From Prevotella sp. (lineage in GTDB: Bacteria; Bacteroidota; Bacteroidia; Bacteroidales; Bacteroidaceae), in contig JAFXZF010000014.1 in the NCBI GenBank assembly GCA_017541365.1, forward strand, positions 1-63,281: 63,281 nucleotides of DNA. Reading direction: 5' to 3'. The notes below the pieces were generated by a model that saw only the letters and a list, made by a program, of their open reading frames with translations, had not been told where the DNA came from and made no database searches. Position numbers and translations under genes: made by a program. Of this stretch, positions 1 to 8,392 are shown in pieces (the stretch's first letter is position 1; each line of letters begins with the position of its first letter).

Positions 1-67
1 AATAGATAATAGATAATAGATAGTAGATGATAGATAATAGATAATCTCTAATCTATAATTTCTAATC
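1..67. repeat. AT-rich micro-repeat (GATAATA units)
   Basis: Degenerate tandem copies of roughly 7 nt (agataat/tagataa) fill the left edge. The last codons of the HAD gene (RLEIID and its stop) lie inside the repeat, so the repeat seems to have supplied the stop codon. It belongs to the family of simple micro-repeats found in many gaps of this window. Confidence 0.8.
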
Positions 68-902
68 TGAAGTGCTCCAGTGCGTGGGCTACGCCGTCGT
101 GGTTGTTGTCGAGGGTGACGTAGTCTGCGACTTGTTTTATCTCGTCTTCTGAGTTGCCCATCGCCACGCCGATGCCGGCAAGGCGTATCATGTGTATGTC
201 ATTGAAGGAGTCGCCGAATGCCATCGTCTCCGACTGCTGTATGCCGAGTTTCTCAGCCAGGCTGATGAGCGAGGGGCCCTTGTCGATACCTTGTGGCAGT
301 AGCTCGATGAAGTAGGGGGTGCTGTGGCATACGTACAGATGGTCACGGGTGGCTTCCTGTATTTTGGACTCCCATATGACCTGTTTGTCATGAGGTCCCA
401 CCATGAGACACTTGTTGAGAGGACGCGGAGCATCGCGCACGAAGTCCTCTATGCCTACCACCTGCATCTTGTTGTTGTAGGCAGATATTGCCACGTACTC
501 GTCGTCGGGGTGCTCGGTGTATATCTTGTCTTCGAAGTAGGTCATGAGCGTCATGCCCGATTCCTTCTGCAACCCGTGCAGCACAGGTAGCACCTCCTCA
601 GGCAACTGTCGCTCCACATACACCTCACCCGTGGCACAGTCCTCCACATGTCCGCCATTGTAGCACATCAGCAGTCCGCCATACTCCTCCATGCGGAGCA
701 TCTTACTCAATGGGCGCATGCCGTAGGGTGGACGGCCTGAGGCAAGAACAATTCTCACGCCCTGTTGGGCGTGAGAATTGCTTTCTTTATATTTTTTGCC
801 TTGGCGTTGCACTTGCATGAGCGCTTCCAAGGTGTGAGGCGTGATATTCTTCTTGTCGTCGGTAAGGGTACCGTCGAGGTCGAGAGCAATGAGTTTTATC
901 AT
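48..902 (-). CDS. Cof-type HAD-superfamily hydrolase
   Basis: Predicted cytoplasmic Mg2+-dependent phosphatase of the HAD superfamily, Cof/IIB-cap type. Such enzymes hydrolyse sugar phosphates, flavin phosphates or similar small esters; the substrate cannot be read here. Motif I is D8-L-D10-G-T, motif II is SGRP at 55-58, the motif III lysine is probably K208 (GIDKGPS), and motif IV is GDSFND at 230-235. The 284 aa are slightly longer than usual because about 13 residues (36-48, KKYKESNSHAQQG) are inserted just before motif II and coincide with a perfect DNA hairpin. The start codon overlaps the stop of the upstream TPR gene (ATGA), so the two are probably translationally coupled. The C-terminal RLEIID is encoded by a simple repeat. 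Confidence 0.9.
   Translation of the reverse strand: MIKLIALDLDGTLTDDKKNITPHTLEALMQVQRQGKKYKESNSHAQQGVRIVLASGRPPYGMRPLSKMLRMEEYGGLLMCYNGGHVEDCATGEVYVERQLPEEVLPVLHGLQKESGMTLMTYFEDKIYTEHPDDEYVAISAYNNKMQVVGIEDFVRDAPRPLNKCLMVGPHDKQVIWESKIQEATRDHLYVCHSTPYFIELLPQGIDKGPSLISLAEKLGIQQSETMAFGDSFNDIHMIRLAGIGVAMGNSEDEIKQVADYVTLDNNHDGVAHALEHFRLEIID
750..779. repeat. Perfect 13-bp hairpin inside the HAD gene
   Basis: Arms 750-762 (AATTCTCACGCCC) and 767-779 are exact reverse complements around a TGTT loop. The palindrome sits in frame in the HAD coding sequence and accounts for part of an insertion before motif II. It lies in mid-ORF and has no T-tract, so it does not look like a terminator. Confidence 0.85.
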
Positions 903-2308
903 TCTTTCAGTGACAATACCTGCTTAGCAACAGGGTTTTCGGGGTCTATCTCGGCAAGTTTCTCTGCGTATGGCATAGCAGCATTGATATCGTTCTTCAC
1001 GTTGCCGAAGTATGAGATGTTGTATAGGTAAGCCTCCTTCAGACGAGCAGGGTTACAATTAGGTGTAGCGATGAGCTGGTCGTAGAAAGGCTTTGCCAGT
1101 CCCTTACCGCCGTCCATGGCGTTAGCCACCTGTGCACGCTTATATATAGCATACTCCTTAGCGTCAGGGTTCAGGGCGAGTTTAGCAAACACCTCGTCAG
1201 CCTTTGTGAGCATTTCAGCCTTCTTGGCAGGCTGCTGCTGAGCAAAGTACATATACTGCTGTCCGAATGCTGCGATGTCCGTAGCCGATGCCTTCTCGCC
1301 AGCAGCAACGAGATACTTCTCGTATGCAGGTATGGCGTTAGCGTAGTCCTCCTTATCAGAATAGGTCTGTGCTATCTGCTTGAGGGCAAAGAGCTGGTCA
1401 GCCTTAGGCATCATAGGGTCGTTGGCGAGTTTGTTGAGTTCGGCAAGAGCCTCGTCGTAGAGTTCAGCACCGCGGAGAGCATTGATCTTACGTCCGTAGT
1501 CATCAGAGCTAATCTTTACTGAGTCAGACTCGTAGAAGAGTTTGTCAGCATACTTCAGTGCCTTGTCCCACTGTTTGAGATCGGTATTGCCCCAGAATGC
1601 GAGACGGTTGAGTGTAGCACTGCGTGGTGCTACGGTAAGACCGTACTCGGCAACCTCTACAGCCTTGTTGACATTCTGTGTGAGATAGAGATTTGTAGCA
1701 AAGGCACCGATCTGGTATGGCTGCATGTCAGCAAGCTTTACCTTAGAATAGTATTTGATAGCCTCCTGTGGTTTGCCAGCACCGTTGGCGATGTCAGCAG
1801 CGATGAGGTCCACAGGGTAGTCAGGACGGTTCTTGCGGAGTTCCTCGATGGCAGCGAGTGCACCGTTAGGGTCGCTCTTGCTTGTTGCGGTGGCATAGAG
1901 GCGGTATCCGTCAGGATTCTGCGGGTCAGCGTACATAGCGTTCTGATACCAGGAAACGGCATTACCAGCATCATTCTTTGCAGAAGCGATATTGCCCAAA
2001 GTGATATAAGTGATGCACTTCTCCTGAGCAGTAGCCTTCTTGTTTTCGCTCACAAAGGTGTATGCCTTCTGTGCCATAGCCTCGGCATTGCCAAGGTCCT
2101 GAGCAGCGAGGTATGCTTTTGCTATGCTGATGAGCGCCACGGGGTTTTTCTTGTTGAGCTTCTCCAGATTCTGTATGCCCTTGGCGTCGCCCGCCTTGAT
2201 GAGTTCGCCAGCTTGCTTCTGCACCTCATCGATGGCAGGAGCCTGTGCCATTGCAGGAGCTGCGATGATGGTCATCAGTGCTCCGATAAAAAGATTCTTC
2301 AGTTTCAT
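899..2308 (-). CDS. Exported TPR-repeat protein
   Basis: A 469-aa protein with a clear signal peptide (MKLKNLFIGALMTIIAAPAMA, cleaved near residue 22) followed almost entirely by helical tetratricopeptide-like repeats; it is therefore probably periplasmic and protein-binding. It is paralogous to the TPR protein at 22690-24156: both contain a segment of the form LRxxRPDYxVDL followed by NLY..N..KA.E.A..G...P. That second copy closes the fimbrillin operon, but this one stands alone with the HAD gene. A near-consensus -7 box and an 18-nt palindrome lie upstream. No enzymatic motif is visible; a scaffold or envelope-assembly role is only an inference. Confidence 0.85.
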   Translation of the reverse strand: MKLKNLFIGALMTIIAAPAMAQAPAIDEVQKQAGELIKAGDAKGIQNLEKLNKKNPVALISIAKAYLAAQDLGNAEAMAQKAYTFVSENKKATAQEKCITYITLGNIASAKNDAGNAVSWYQNAMYADPQNPDGYRLYATATSKSDPNGALAAIEELRKNRPDYPVDLIAADIANGAGKPQEAIKYYSKVKLADMQPYQIGAFATNLYLTQNVNKAVEVAEYGLTVAPRSATLNRLAFWGNTDLKQWDKALKYADKLFYESDSVKISSDDYGRKINALRGAELYDEALAELNKLANDPMMPKADQLFALKQIAQTYSDKEDYANAIPAYEKYLVAAGEKASATDIAAFGQQYMYFAQQQPAKKAEMLTKADEVFAKLALNPDAKEYAIYKRAQVANAMDGGKGLAKPFYDQLIATPNCNPARLKEAYLYNISYFGNVKNDINAAMPYAEKLAEIDPENPVAKQVLSLKE

Positions 2309-2346
2309 ATTCTTACTTGTTAATTATTTGATTATTTTTGTCGTAC

Positions 2347-2364
2347 CGATATATGGATATATCG
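2347..2364. promoter_or_regulatory. 8+8 bp palindrome in the TPR-gene leader
   Basis: CGATATAT-GG-ATATATCG is an inverted repeat with perfect 8-nt arms, 39 nt upstream of the TPR start and just downstream of the putative -7 box. It could be an operator or a leader hairpin. Confidence 0.5.
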
Positions 2365-2383
2365 TTTTTGTTATTACTCGGTG

Positions 2384-2391
2384 CAAAGTAA
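2384..2391 (-). promoter_or_regulatory. Candidate -7 box for the TPR-HAD pair
   Basis: On the minus strand the sequence reads TTACTTTGC, one base off the Bacteroidetes consensus TAnnTTTG. It would give a leader of about 70 nt containing the palindrome at 2347-2364. Confidence 0.5.
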
Positions 2392-2450
2392 CTTATTTTT
2401 TTTCAAAAAACGGCACAATCCCTCTATTATTAACCTGATTTAACAAAACA

Positions 2451-2481
2451 GAGCCCCGATGCTATCACAACATCAGGGCTC
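2451..2481 (-). terminator. Terminator after glnN
   Basis: GAGCCC(C)GATG and CATC(A)GGGCTC form an 11-bp stem with one mismatch. On the minus strand it is followed by TGTTTTGTTA, a U-rich tail. It lies about 100 nt past the glnN stop and probably ends the gltB-glnN operon. Confidence 0.65.
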
Positions 2482-2577
2482 CTCACGTAAACTTAAATTC
2501 GTTTTCCTTATGATGCTCATGCACCCATACCGATGCCAGAGCTTGTCAGAAAACGTTTCAACAACCAAATGAAAAGG

Positions 2578-4794
2578 TTATCGAATAAACAGAAGTTCTC
2601 GGTATTTAGGCAGTGGCCAGAGAGAGTCATCGACGATGAGCTCGAGTTTGTCTATCTGGTAGCGTATCTCATCAAACTTAGGCTCTACGGTATCGTGGTA
2701 CGCGATAGCCTTTTCGTGTTCGTCGGCAATCTTGTTGGCTACCTTGCGGGCATTGACAAGTTCCTCTACTCCACGCTCTATAGTTGATATACGCTCTGCA
2801 ATCTCTTCGATGAGCTTGATATTGCGTGCAGCCAACTGTGTTGCCTTTTCCTTGGAGAACACTGTAGTCATGTCACCAACATTCTGCAGCAGTGCGCTCT
2901 GGTAGCGTGTTGCGACAGGAATTATATGGTTCATGGAGATATCGCCCAGCACACGTGCCTCGATCTGTATCTTCTTGGTGTATGTCTCCCACTTTACCTC
3001 GTTGCGTGCCTTGAGTTCTTTCTCTGTCATCACGCCGAGACTCTCGAACATACTGATGCTCTCTGGGTCGAGGTAGCGCTCGAAGATTTTCGGGCATGAC
3101 TTCTCTACGTCGAGTCCTCTCTTTGCAGCTTCCTCTACCCACTCGTCGCTGTAGCCGTTGCCGTCGAAGCGTATAGGTTTGCAGGTCTTGATGTCATCAC
3201 GCAGGATGTCGATGATGGCATGGTACTTGGCAGTATGCCCTGTGCCCTCGTACTGCTTTTCAGTCTCGGCGATGCGTGCATCGACACGCTGCTTGAAGCT
3301 GACGAGAGCCTCAGCCACAGCACTGTTGAGTGCTATCATGGCGCTGGCGCAGTTAGCCTCGCTGCCTACGGCACGGAACTCGAAGCGGTTGCCCGTGAAG
3401 GCGAATGGTGAGGTGCGGTTGCGGTCAGTATTGTCAATCATGAGTTCAGGTATCTCAGGGATATCCATCTTCATCTCCTGCTTGCCTGCCATAGAGAGAA
3501 TGTCGTCCTTGTCGAGTTTCTCGATGTGGTCGAGGAGTTCGGTGAGCTGCTTTCCGAGGAAGGAGCTGATGATGGCTGGTGGTGCCTCGTTGGCTCCGAG
3601 GCGGTGAGCATTAGTAGCCGACATGATACTTGCCTTGAGCAGTCCGTTGTGCTTATACACGCCCATCAGTGTCTCGACGATAAATACGGCGAAGCGCAGG
3701 TTCTGCTCAGGAGTCTTGCCAGGGGCATGGAGCAATATTCCGTTGTCGGTGTTGAGTGACCAGTTGTTGTGCTTGCCTGAGCCGTTGATGCCATCGAAAG
3801 GTTTCTCGTGGAGAAGCACGCGGAATCCATGCTTGCGTGCTACACGCTTCATGACCGACATAAGCAGCATGTTGTGGTCAACGGCGAGGTTTGTCTCCTC
3901 ATAGATAGGGGCGAGCTCAAACTGGTTAGGTGCCACCTCGTTGTGGCGTGTCTTGCAAGGTATGCCCAGTTCGAGCGCCACAATCTCAAGCTCACGCATA
4001 AAGGCTGCGACGCGCTCAGGTATAGATCCGAAGTAGTGGTCATCCATCTGCTGGTTTTTGGCAGAGTCGTGACCCATAAGGGTGCGACCCGTGAGGAGCA
4101 GGTCAGGGCGTGCAGCATAGAGTCCCTCATCAACGAGGAAATACTCCTGTTCCCAACCGAGGTTTGACACCACCTTCTTCACTTCAGGGTCGAAGTAGTG
4201 GCATACCTCGGTAGCAGCCACGTTGACGGCATGCAGGGCACGCAGCAGCGGTGCCTTGTAATCGAGAGCCTCACCGCTGTACGAGATAAAGACGGTAGGT
4301 ATGCATAGGGTGTCATCGATGATAAATACTGGTGATGTGGGATCCCATGCAGAGTATCCACGAGCCTCGAAGGTGGAGCGAATACCGCCAGAAGGGAAAC
4401 TGGAAGCATCTGGCTCCTGCTGCACGAGCAGTTTGCCGCTAAACTCCTCTACCATGCCCCCTTTGCCGTCGTGCTCCACGAAGGAGTCGTGCTTCTCGGC
4501 GGTACCTTCGGTAAGTGGTTGGAACCAGTGGGTGTAGTGGGTAACTCCATTCTCCGTAGCCCACTGCTTCATGCCTGCAGCCACGGCATCAGCCACGGTG
4601 CGGTCAAGGCGTGTGCCATTGTCCATTACGTCGATCATCTTGTCGTACACGTCCTTTGGCAGGTACTTGTACATCTTCTCACGGTTGAACACCTTCTTGC
4701 CGAAATACGTTGCAGGGCGTTCGCTTGGTGCTTTTACGTCGAGGGGCTTCTTCTTGAAAGCCTCGCCTACGACCTGAAATCTTAGAGTCTCCAT
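2578..4794 (-). CDS. glnN: Glutamine synthetase type III
   Basis: ATP-dependent cytoplasmic synthesis of glutamine from glutamate and ammonium. The length (738 aa), the N-terminal region with RPATYFG and the segment NEVAPNQFELAPIYEETN identify the large GSIII class typical of Bacteroidetes, not GSI. GSEANCAS and the C-terminal helical extension also fit. It is the last gene of the minus-strand operon gltB-gltD-dapF-dapL-glnN, 73 bp after dapL, so glutamine formation and its conversion to glutamate by GOGAT are probably co-transcribed. The gap before it carries simple micro-repeats rather than an obvious promoter. A hairpin terminator follows. Confidence 0.97.
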   Translation of the reverse strand: METLRFQVVGEAFKKKPLDVKAPSERPATYFGKKVFNREKMYKYLPKDVYDKMIDVMDNGTRLDRTVADAVAAGMKQWATENGVTHYTHWFQPLTEGTAEKHDSFVEHDGKGGMVEEFSGKLLVQQEPDASSFPSGGIRSTFEARGYSAWDPTSPVFIIDDTLCIPTVFISYSGEALDYKAPLLRALHAVNVAATEVCHYFDPEVKKVVSNLGWEQEYFLVDEGLYAARPDLLLTGRTLMGHDSAKNQQMDDHYFGSIPERVAAFMRELEIVALELGIPCKTRHNEVAPNQFELAPIYEETNLAVDHNMLLMSVMKRVARKHGFRVLLHEKPFDGINGSGKHNNWSLNTDNGILLHAPGKTPEQNLRFAVFIVETLMGVYKHNGLLKASIMSATNAHRLGANEAPPAIISSFLGKQLTELLDHIEKLDKDDILSMAGKQEMKMDIPEIPELMIDNTDRNRTSPFAFTGNRFEFRAVGSEANCASAMIALNSAVAEALVSFKQRVDARIAETEKQYEGTGHTAKYHAIIDILRDDIKTCKPIRFDGNGYSDEWVEEAAKRGLDVEKSCPKIFERYLDPESISMFESLGVMTEKELKARNEVKWETYTKKIQIEARVLGDISMNHIIPVATRYQSALLQNVGDMTTVFSKEKATQLAARNIKLIEEIAERISTIERGVEELVNARKVANKIADEHEKAIAYHDTVEPKFDEIRYQIDKLELIVDDSLWPLPKYRELLFIR

Positions 4795-4795
4795 T

Positions 4796-4866
4796 TCATT
4801 AACATTGAAAATTTAACATTGAATATTGGGTTTCTACTTGTTTACTTGTCTACTTGTGAACTGTGA
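4796..4866. repeat. Micro-repeats between dapL and glnN
   Basis: Two simple repeat blocks fill the gap: ATTGAAAATTTAACATTGAA-type units, then TACTTG units ending in TGTGAACTGTGAAC. I see no -7 box here, consistent with operonic read-through. Confidence 0.75.
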
Positions 4867-4867
4867 A

Positions 4868-6103
4868 CTACCCCTTGCTCCACTCACTGATGCGTCGGAG
4901 TGCTTCGATGGTATTTTCGCGAGTGCCGAATGCTGTGAAGCGCACGTATCCCTCGCCACTTGGTCCAAATCCTACTCCAGGTGTGCAGACCACACCAGGA
5001 CCATAGAGCAGTGCCTCGAAGAATTGCCATGAATCCATGCCGCGCGGTGTCTTCATCCATACGTAGGGGGCATTCTCTCCGCCATAGCACTCATAGCCGA
5101 GTGAGCGCAGCGTGGTAAGCAGCAGGCGGGCATTATCCATATAGTAGTCTATGGTCTCTTTCACCTGAGCCTTTCCCTCGGGCGTGTATATAGCCTCGGC
5201 GGCACGCTGGCTGATGTAGCTGGTGCCATTGAACTTGGTACACTGCCTCCTGCGCCACAACTGGTTTACCGATATGCGTTCACCCTCAAAGGTAGCTACT
5301 GTGACATCCTTGGGTACGATGGTATATCCGCACCTGATGCCTGTGAAGCCTGCGGTCTTGGAGTATGAGCGAAACTCTATGGCGCACTTCCTTGCCCCTC
5401 GTATCTCGTATATGCTGTGAGGTATGTCAGGGTCCTGTATGTATGCCTGATAAGCAGCATCGTAGAGTATCAGAGCATCGTTTTTCAGTGCGTAGTTTAC
5501 CCACTTGCGCAGTTCCTGCTTCGTGATGACGGTGCCCGTGGGGTTGTTGGGATAACAGAGGTATATGACGTCGATATGCTGGTCGGTAGGTATCTTGGGT
5601 ACAAATCCGTTTTCTGCCGTGCACGGCATGTACCTTACGTTGGTCCACCGTCCGTCCTCAAAGGTACCGCACCGTCCTATCATCACGTTGGAGTCGATAT
5701 ACACGGGGTATATAGGGTCGGTGACGCCTATGAAGTTATCCCAATGGAGTATCTCCTGGAAGTTTCCCGTATCGCTCTTGGCACCATCGTTGATAAAGAC
5801 CTCACTGACATCAAGGTGTATGCCTCGTGGCAGAAAGTCATTCTTGAGTATCGCCTCGCGCAGAAACTCGTAACCCTGTTCGGGGCCATATCCACGGAAG
5901 GTATCCTCATGCGCCATCTCGTCGGTGGCACGGTGCATAGCCTCGATGACGGCAGGGCACAGCGGGCGTGTCACGTCGCCTATGCCGAGCGATATCACCT
6001 CAGCTTTTGGATGGGTCAGCTTATAGGCATTGACCCTCTTTGCTATGTCGGCAAACAAGTAGTTGTTTTGCAGGTTGAGATAATGTATGTTTACTAAAGC
6101 CAT
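4868..6103 (-). CDS. dapL: LL-diaminopimelate aminotransferase
   Basis: PLP enzyme of the one-step diaminopimelate route: it converts tetrahydrodipicolinate plus glutamate to LL-DAP plus 2-oxoglutarate for lysine and peptidoglycan. The 411 aa start with the typical INxHYLxLQxNYLFADI-like region. SLGIGDVTRPL binds substrate, YPNNPTG is the fold-type I Asn/Pro signature, and SYSKTAGFTGIRCGY carries the Schiff-base lysine. It lies 17 bp downstream of dapF, the next enzyme in the pathway, inside the GOGAT operon. Since the amino donor is glutamate, the position ties DAP synthesis to glutamate supply. The pathway enzymes dapA and dapB are not in this window. Confidence 0.96.
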   Translation of the reverse strand: MALVNIHYLNLQNNYLFADIAKRVNAYKLTHPKAEVISLGIGDVTRPLCPAVIEAMHRATDEMAHEDTFRGYGPEQGYEFLREAILKNDFLPRGIHLDVSEVFINDGAKSDTGNFQEILHWDNFIGVTDPIYPVYIDSNVMIGRCGTFEDGRWTNVRYMPCTAENGFVPKIPTDQHIDVIYLCYPNNPTGTVITKQELRKWVNYALKNDALILYDAAYQAYIQDPDIPHSIYEIRGARKCAIEFRSYSKTAGFTGIRCGYTIVPKDVTVATFEGERISVNQLWRRRQCTKFNGTSYISQRAAEAIYTPEGKAQVKETIDYYMDNARLLLTTLRSLGYECYGGENAPYVWMKTPRGMDSWQFFEALLYGPGVVCTPGVGFGPSGEGYVRFTAFGTRENTIEALRRISEWSKG

Positions 6104-6120
6104 GTTCTGTTAGTATATAG

Positions 6121-6951
6121 TTAAATTTCTATTTCTCCGTCAAAGACGAAGTCGGCAGGTCCTGTCATGAGCACGTGGTCATCGGAGGAGCGCCACTCTA
6201 TGTCGAGCGTGCCGCCGTCCATCACTATCTGCGAGCGTCGTCCTGTCCTGCCCGTAGTACATGCTGCTACGGCGGTAGCACATGCTCCTGTGCCGCATGC
6301 CATCGTTATTCCGCTGCCGCGTTCCCATACGCGCAACCGCAGGGTGCCGTCGGTCTCTATGCAGGCAAACTCTATATTGCATCGCTCAGGGAAAGCCTCA
6401 TGACGCTCCAGCACACTGCCCAGGGTCTCCACCTCATTGACATCGTCGGTGAATATGACATAGTGTGGATTACCCATGGAGACGAAAAGAGCAGACTCAC
6501 CCCCCCCCCTCTCTATGAGAGAGGGAGCTTTTGAGGGTATGAACTGTCTGGGGTCAGCCAGCGAGGGTTTTCCCATATCCACTGTTACGTCACTTACCAC
6601 TCCGCTCTCTATGTGCAGGTCGAGCATCTTGATGCCCGATGATGTGGCGAGCCTTATGGTGGTCTTGTCCGTCAATCCGCGTTCGTACACGTAGCGCCCT
6701 ATACAACGACTGGCATTGCCACACATCATCGCCTCGGAGCCGTCAGCATTGAATATGCGCATGGAGAAGTCTGCCGTAGTGCCTACCTTGCCGTCGCCTA
6801 TCAGTACCAGTCCGTCGCTGCCTATGCCCTTGTGTCGGTCGCTCAGGCGTATGGCGAGTGCGGCAGGGTTGTCTATATGTTGCTGCATGGTATTGACATA
6901 TATATAGTCATTGCCACAGCCATGCATCTTTGTGAAAGAAAGTTTATGCAT
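6121..6951 (-). CDS. dapF: Diaminopimelate epimerase
   Basis: Interconverts LL- and meso-diaminopimelate; cytoplasmic, cofactor-free two-base mechanism. The catalytic cysteines are C77 (MMCGNASRC) and C219 (ACGTGAC); the N-terminus [12 protein letters not shown] is typical. I start at 6951 (MHKLSFTK); the open frame runs 77 codons further upstream but those codons overlap the gltD 3' end and do not resemble DapF. Length is then 276 aa. Residues 141-153 ([13 protein letters not shown]) are an apparent insertion encoded by a GC-rich hairpin that also occurs in gltB. The gene follows gltD by 43 bp and precedes dapL by 17 bp. Confidence 0.95.
   Translation of the reverse strand: MHKLSFTKMHGCGNDYIYVNTMQQHIDNPAALAIRLSDRHKGIGSDGLVLIGDGKVGTTADFSMRIFNADGSEAMMCGNASRCIGRYVYERGLTDKTTIRLATSSGIKMLDLHIESGVVSDVTVDMGKPSLADPRQFIPSKAPSLIERGGGESALFVSMGNPHYVIFTDDVNEVETLGSVLERHEAFPERCNIEFACIETDGTLRLRVWERGSGITMACGTGACATAVAACTTGRTGRRSQIVMDGGTLDIEWRSSDDHVLMTGPADFVFDGEIEI
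6493..6530. repeat. GC-rich hairpin element inside dapF
   Basis: The core is CCCTCTCT (6507-6514), ATG, AGAGAGGG (6518-6525), flanked on one side by a run of C and ACTCAC. It matches the element at 10380-10416 in gltB in orientation and reading frame. It encodes [12 protein letters not shown] on the dapF strand. Confidence 0.88.
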
Positions 6952-6994
6952 CTTTTCTTTTATAGTGACTATAGTATCTATAGTTCCAATAGTG

Positions 6995-8353
6995 TTATTT
7001 ATGCAGATAATTATGCACTTTGTGTGCCGTCTGTTTGCCCGATGCCATGGCACGTACCACGAGTGAAGCGCCGTTCTGGGCATCACCACATACAAATACG
7101 TTGTCAGGGTATTGAGGGTGCTCGGGTTTGAGGAAACCCATGGCGAGAAGTACAAGCTCAGCCTTGATGACCTCTGGCTCACCCTTTGGCACCATCAGCG
7201 GTCTGCCGCCCTCTGGGTTAGGTTTCCATTCTATCTCCTGCACCTTGACGCCTGTCAGTCTGCCGTTTTCGCCAATAAACTCCAGTGTGTTGATGTTCCA
7301 TCGGCGTGTGCATCCCTCCTCGTGGCTTGAAGTGGTCTTGAGAGTGCGTGGGAAGTTGGGCCATGGATTCTTGGGGTCCACCGGTCCTTCCACGGGGCGA
7401 GGCATGATCTCTATCTGTGTCACGCTCTTGCATCCCTGACGGTGTGCCGTACCTATGCAGTCGCTGCCCGTGTCGCCACCACCTATTACCAGCACGTCCT
7501 TACCCTTTGCCGTGATGCGCTCGTCGTCAGAAAACTCCATGCCTGCCAGCACGCGGTTTTGCTGCGAGAGCAGTTCGAGAGCCAGGTGCACACCTTTCAG
7601 TTCGCGTCCTGCGATGCCCACGAGGTCACGTGCCGTTGGGGTGCCTGTGGCGAGGATGATGGCATCATAATCCAAGTTGAAAGTTGAGAGTTGTGAGTCG
7701 TAGTCTATCGTCTCCCCATACCTAAACACTATGCCTTCCTCTTCGAGCAGTTTTATACGGCGGTCTATGATTGCCTTGTTGAGTTTGAAGTTTGGTATGC
7801 CATATCGCAGCAGTCCGCCTGCAGCCTCGTTTTTCTCATATACGGTGACACTGTAGCCCATGAGGTTCAATTCGTTGGCAGCAGCCAGTCCTGCGGGTCC
7901 TGCACCTATCACTGCAACGCGTTTGCCATTACGTTTGGGGTGGTGCACCTTGATATATCCCTCACGGAAAGCTGCTTCCGTTATGGCACACTCATCCTCG
8001 CGGTTTGTCGTAGGCTCATGCTCGGTAAGATTGAGCACGCATGCCTTTTCGCATAGGGCAGGGCAGATGCGTCCTGTAAACTCGGGGAAGGGGTTGGTCT
8101 GTTCCAACAACTGATATGCCTTCTGCCATTCACCCTGGTAGAGGGCATCGTTCCACTCTGGTGGTTTGTTGCCTAATGGACACGCCCAGTGGCAGAAAGG
8201 TACGCCACAGTCCATGCATCGTGATGCCTGCAACTTGCGTTCGCCGGTGCTGAGAGTCTGCTCTACTTCACCGTAGTCATGTATTCTATCGTGTATGGGA
8301 CGGTATCCCGCCTCCTGTCTATGTATGCTTAAAAAAGCCTTTGGATTTCCCAT
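6995..8353 (-). CDS. gltD: Glutamate synthase small subunit
   Basis: NAD(P)H-oxidising flavoprotein that passes electrons to GltB for reductive transfer of the glutamine amide to 2-oxoglutarate. The N-terminal cysteine cluster [14 protein letters not shown] binds 4Fe-4S centres; [17 protein letters not shown] is the FAD Rossmann motif and [13 protein letters not shown] the NADPH motif. I start at the ATG at 8353 (MGNPKAFL) rather than five codons earlier. Length is 452 aa, normal for the family. Residues about 217-228 ([12 protein letters not shown]) look like a micro-repeat insertion ahead of the conserved YDAIILATG. It is the second gene of the operon, 39 bp after gltB. Confidence 0.96.
   Translation of the reverse strand: MGNPKAFLSIHRQEAGYRPIHDRIHDYGEVEQTLSTGERKLQASRCMDCGVPFCHWACPLGNKPPEWNDALYQGEWQKAYQLLEQTNPFPEFTGRICPALCEKACVLNLTEHEPTTNREDECAITEAAFREGYIKVHHPKRNGKRVAVIGAGPAGLAAANELNLMGYSVTVYEKNEAAGGLLRYGIPNFKLNKAIIDRRIKLLEEEGIVFRYGETIDYDSQLSTFNLDYDAIILATGTPTARDLVGIAGRELKGVHLALELLSQQNRVLAGMEFSDDERITAKGKDVLVIGGGDTGSDCIGTAHRQGCKSVTQIEIMPRPVEGPVDPKNPWPNFPRTLKTTSSHEEGCTRRWNINTLEFIGENGRLTGVKVQEIEWKPNPEGGRPLMVPKGEPEVIKAELVLLAMGFLKPEHPQYPDNVFVCGDAQNGASLVVRAMASGKQTAHKVHNYLHK
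7671..7703. repeat. Micro-repeat inside gltD
   Basis: Units of GTTGA/AGTTGAGAGTTGTGAG are read on the coding strand as DSQLSTFNL. It is the same sequence family as the intergenic AATTGAC-type repeats. Confidence 0.75.
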
Positions 8354-8392
8354 TATTATAATTGACAATTGAAGATTGAACTTTTTTTTGAA
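8354..8392. repeat. Micro-repeat between gltB and gltD
   Basis: TTGACAATTGAAGATTGAAC and a T-run fill the 39-bp gap. No promoter box is seen. Confidence 0.65.

Noticed and set aside
750..779. Rho-independent terminator in the HAD gene
   Set aside because: Hairpin lies in mid-ORF, has no T-tract, and both flanks encode conserved HAD sequence.
5417..6097. 226-aa plus-strand ORF opposite dapL
   Set aside because: Shadow of the dapL codon pattern; dapL is certain by motifs.
6952..7182. N-terminal extension of dapF by 77 codons
   Set aside because: It overlaps the gltD 3' end, does not look like DapF, and a normal DapF start ([16 protein letters not shown]) lies at 6951.
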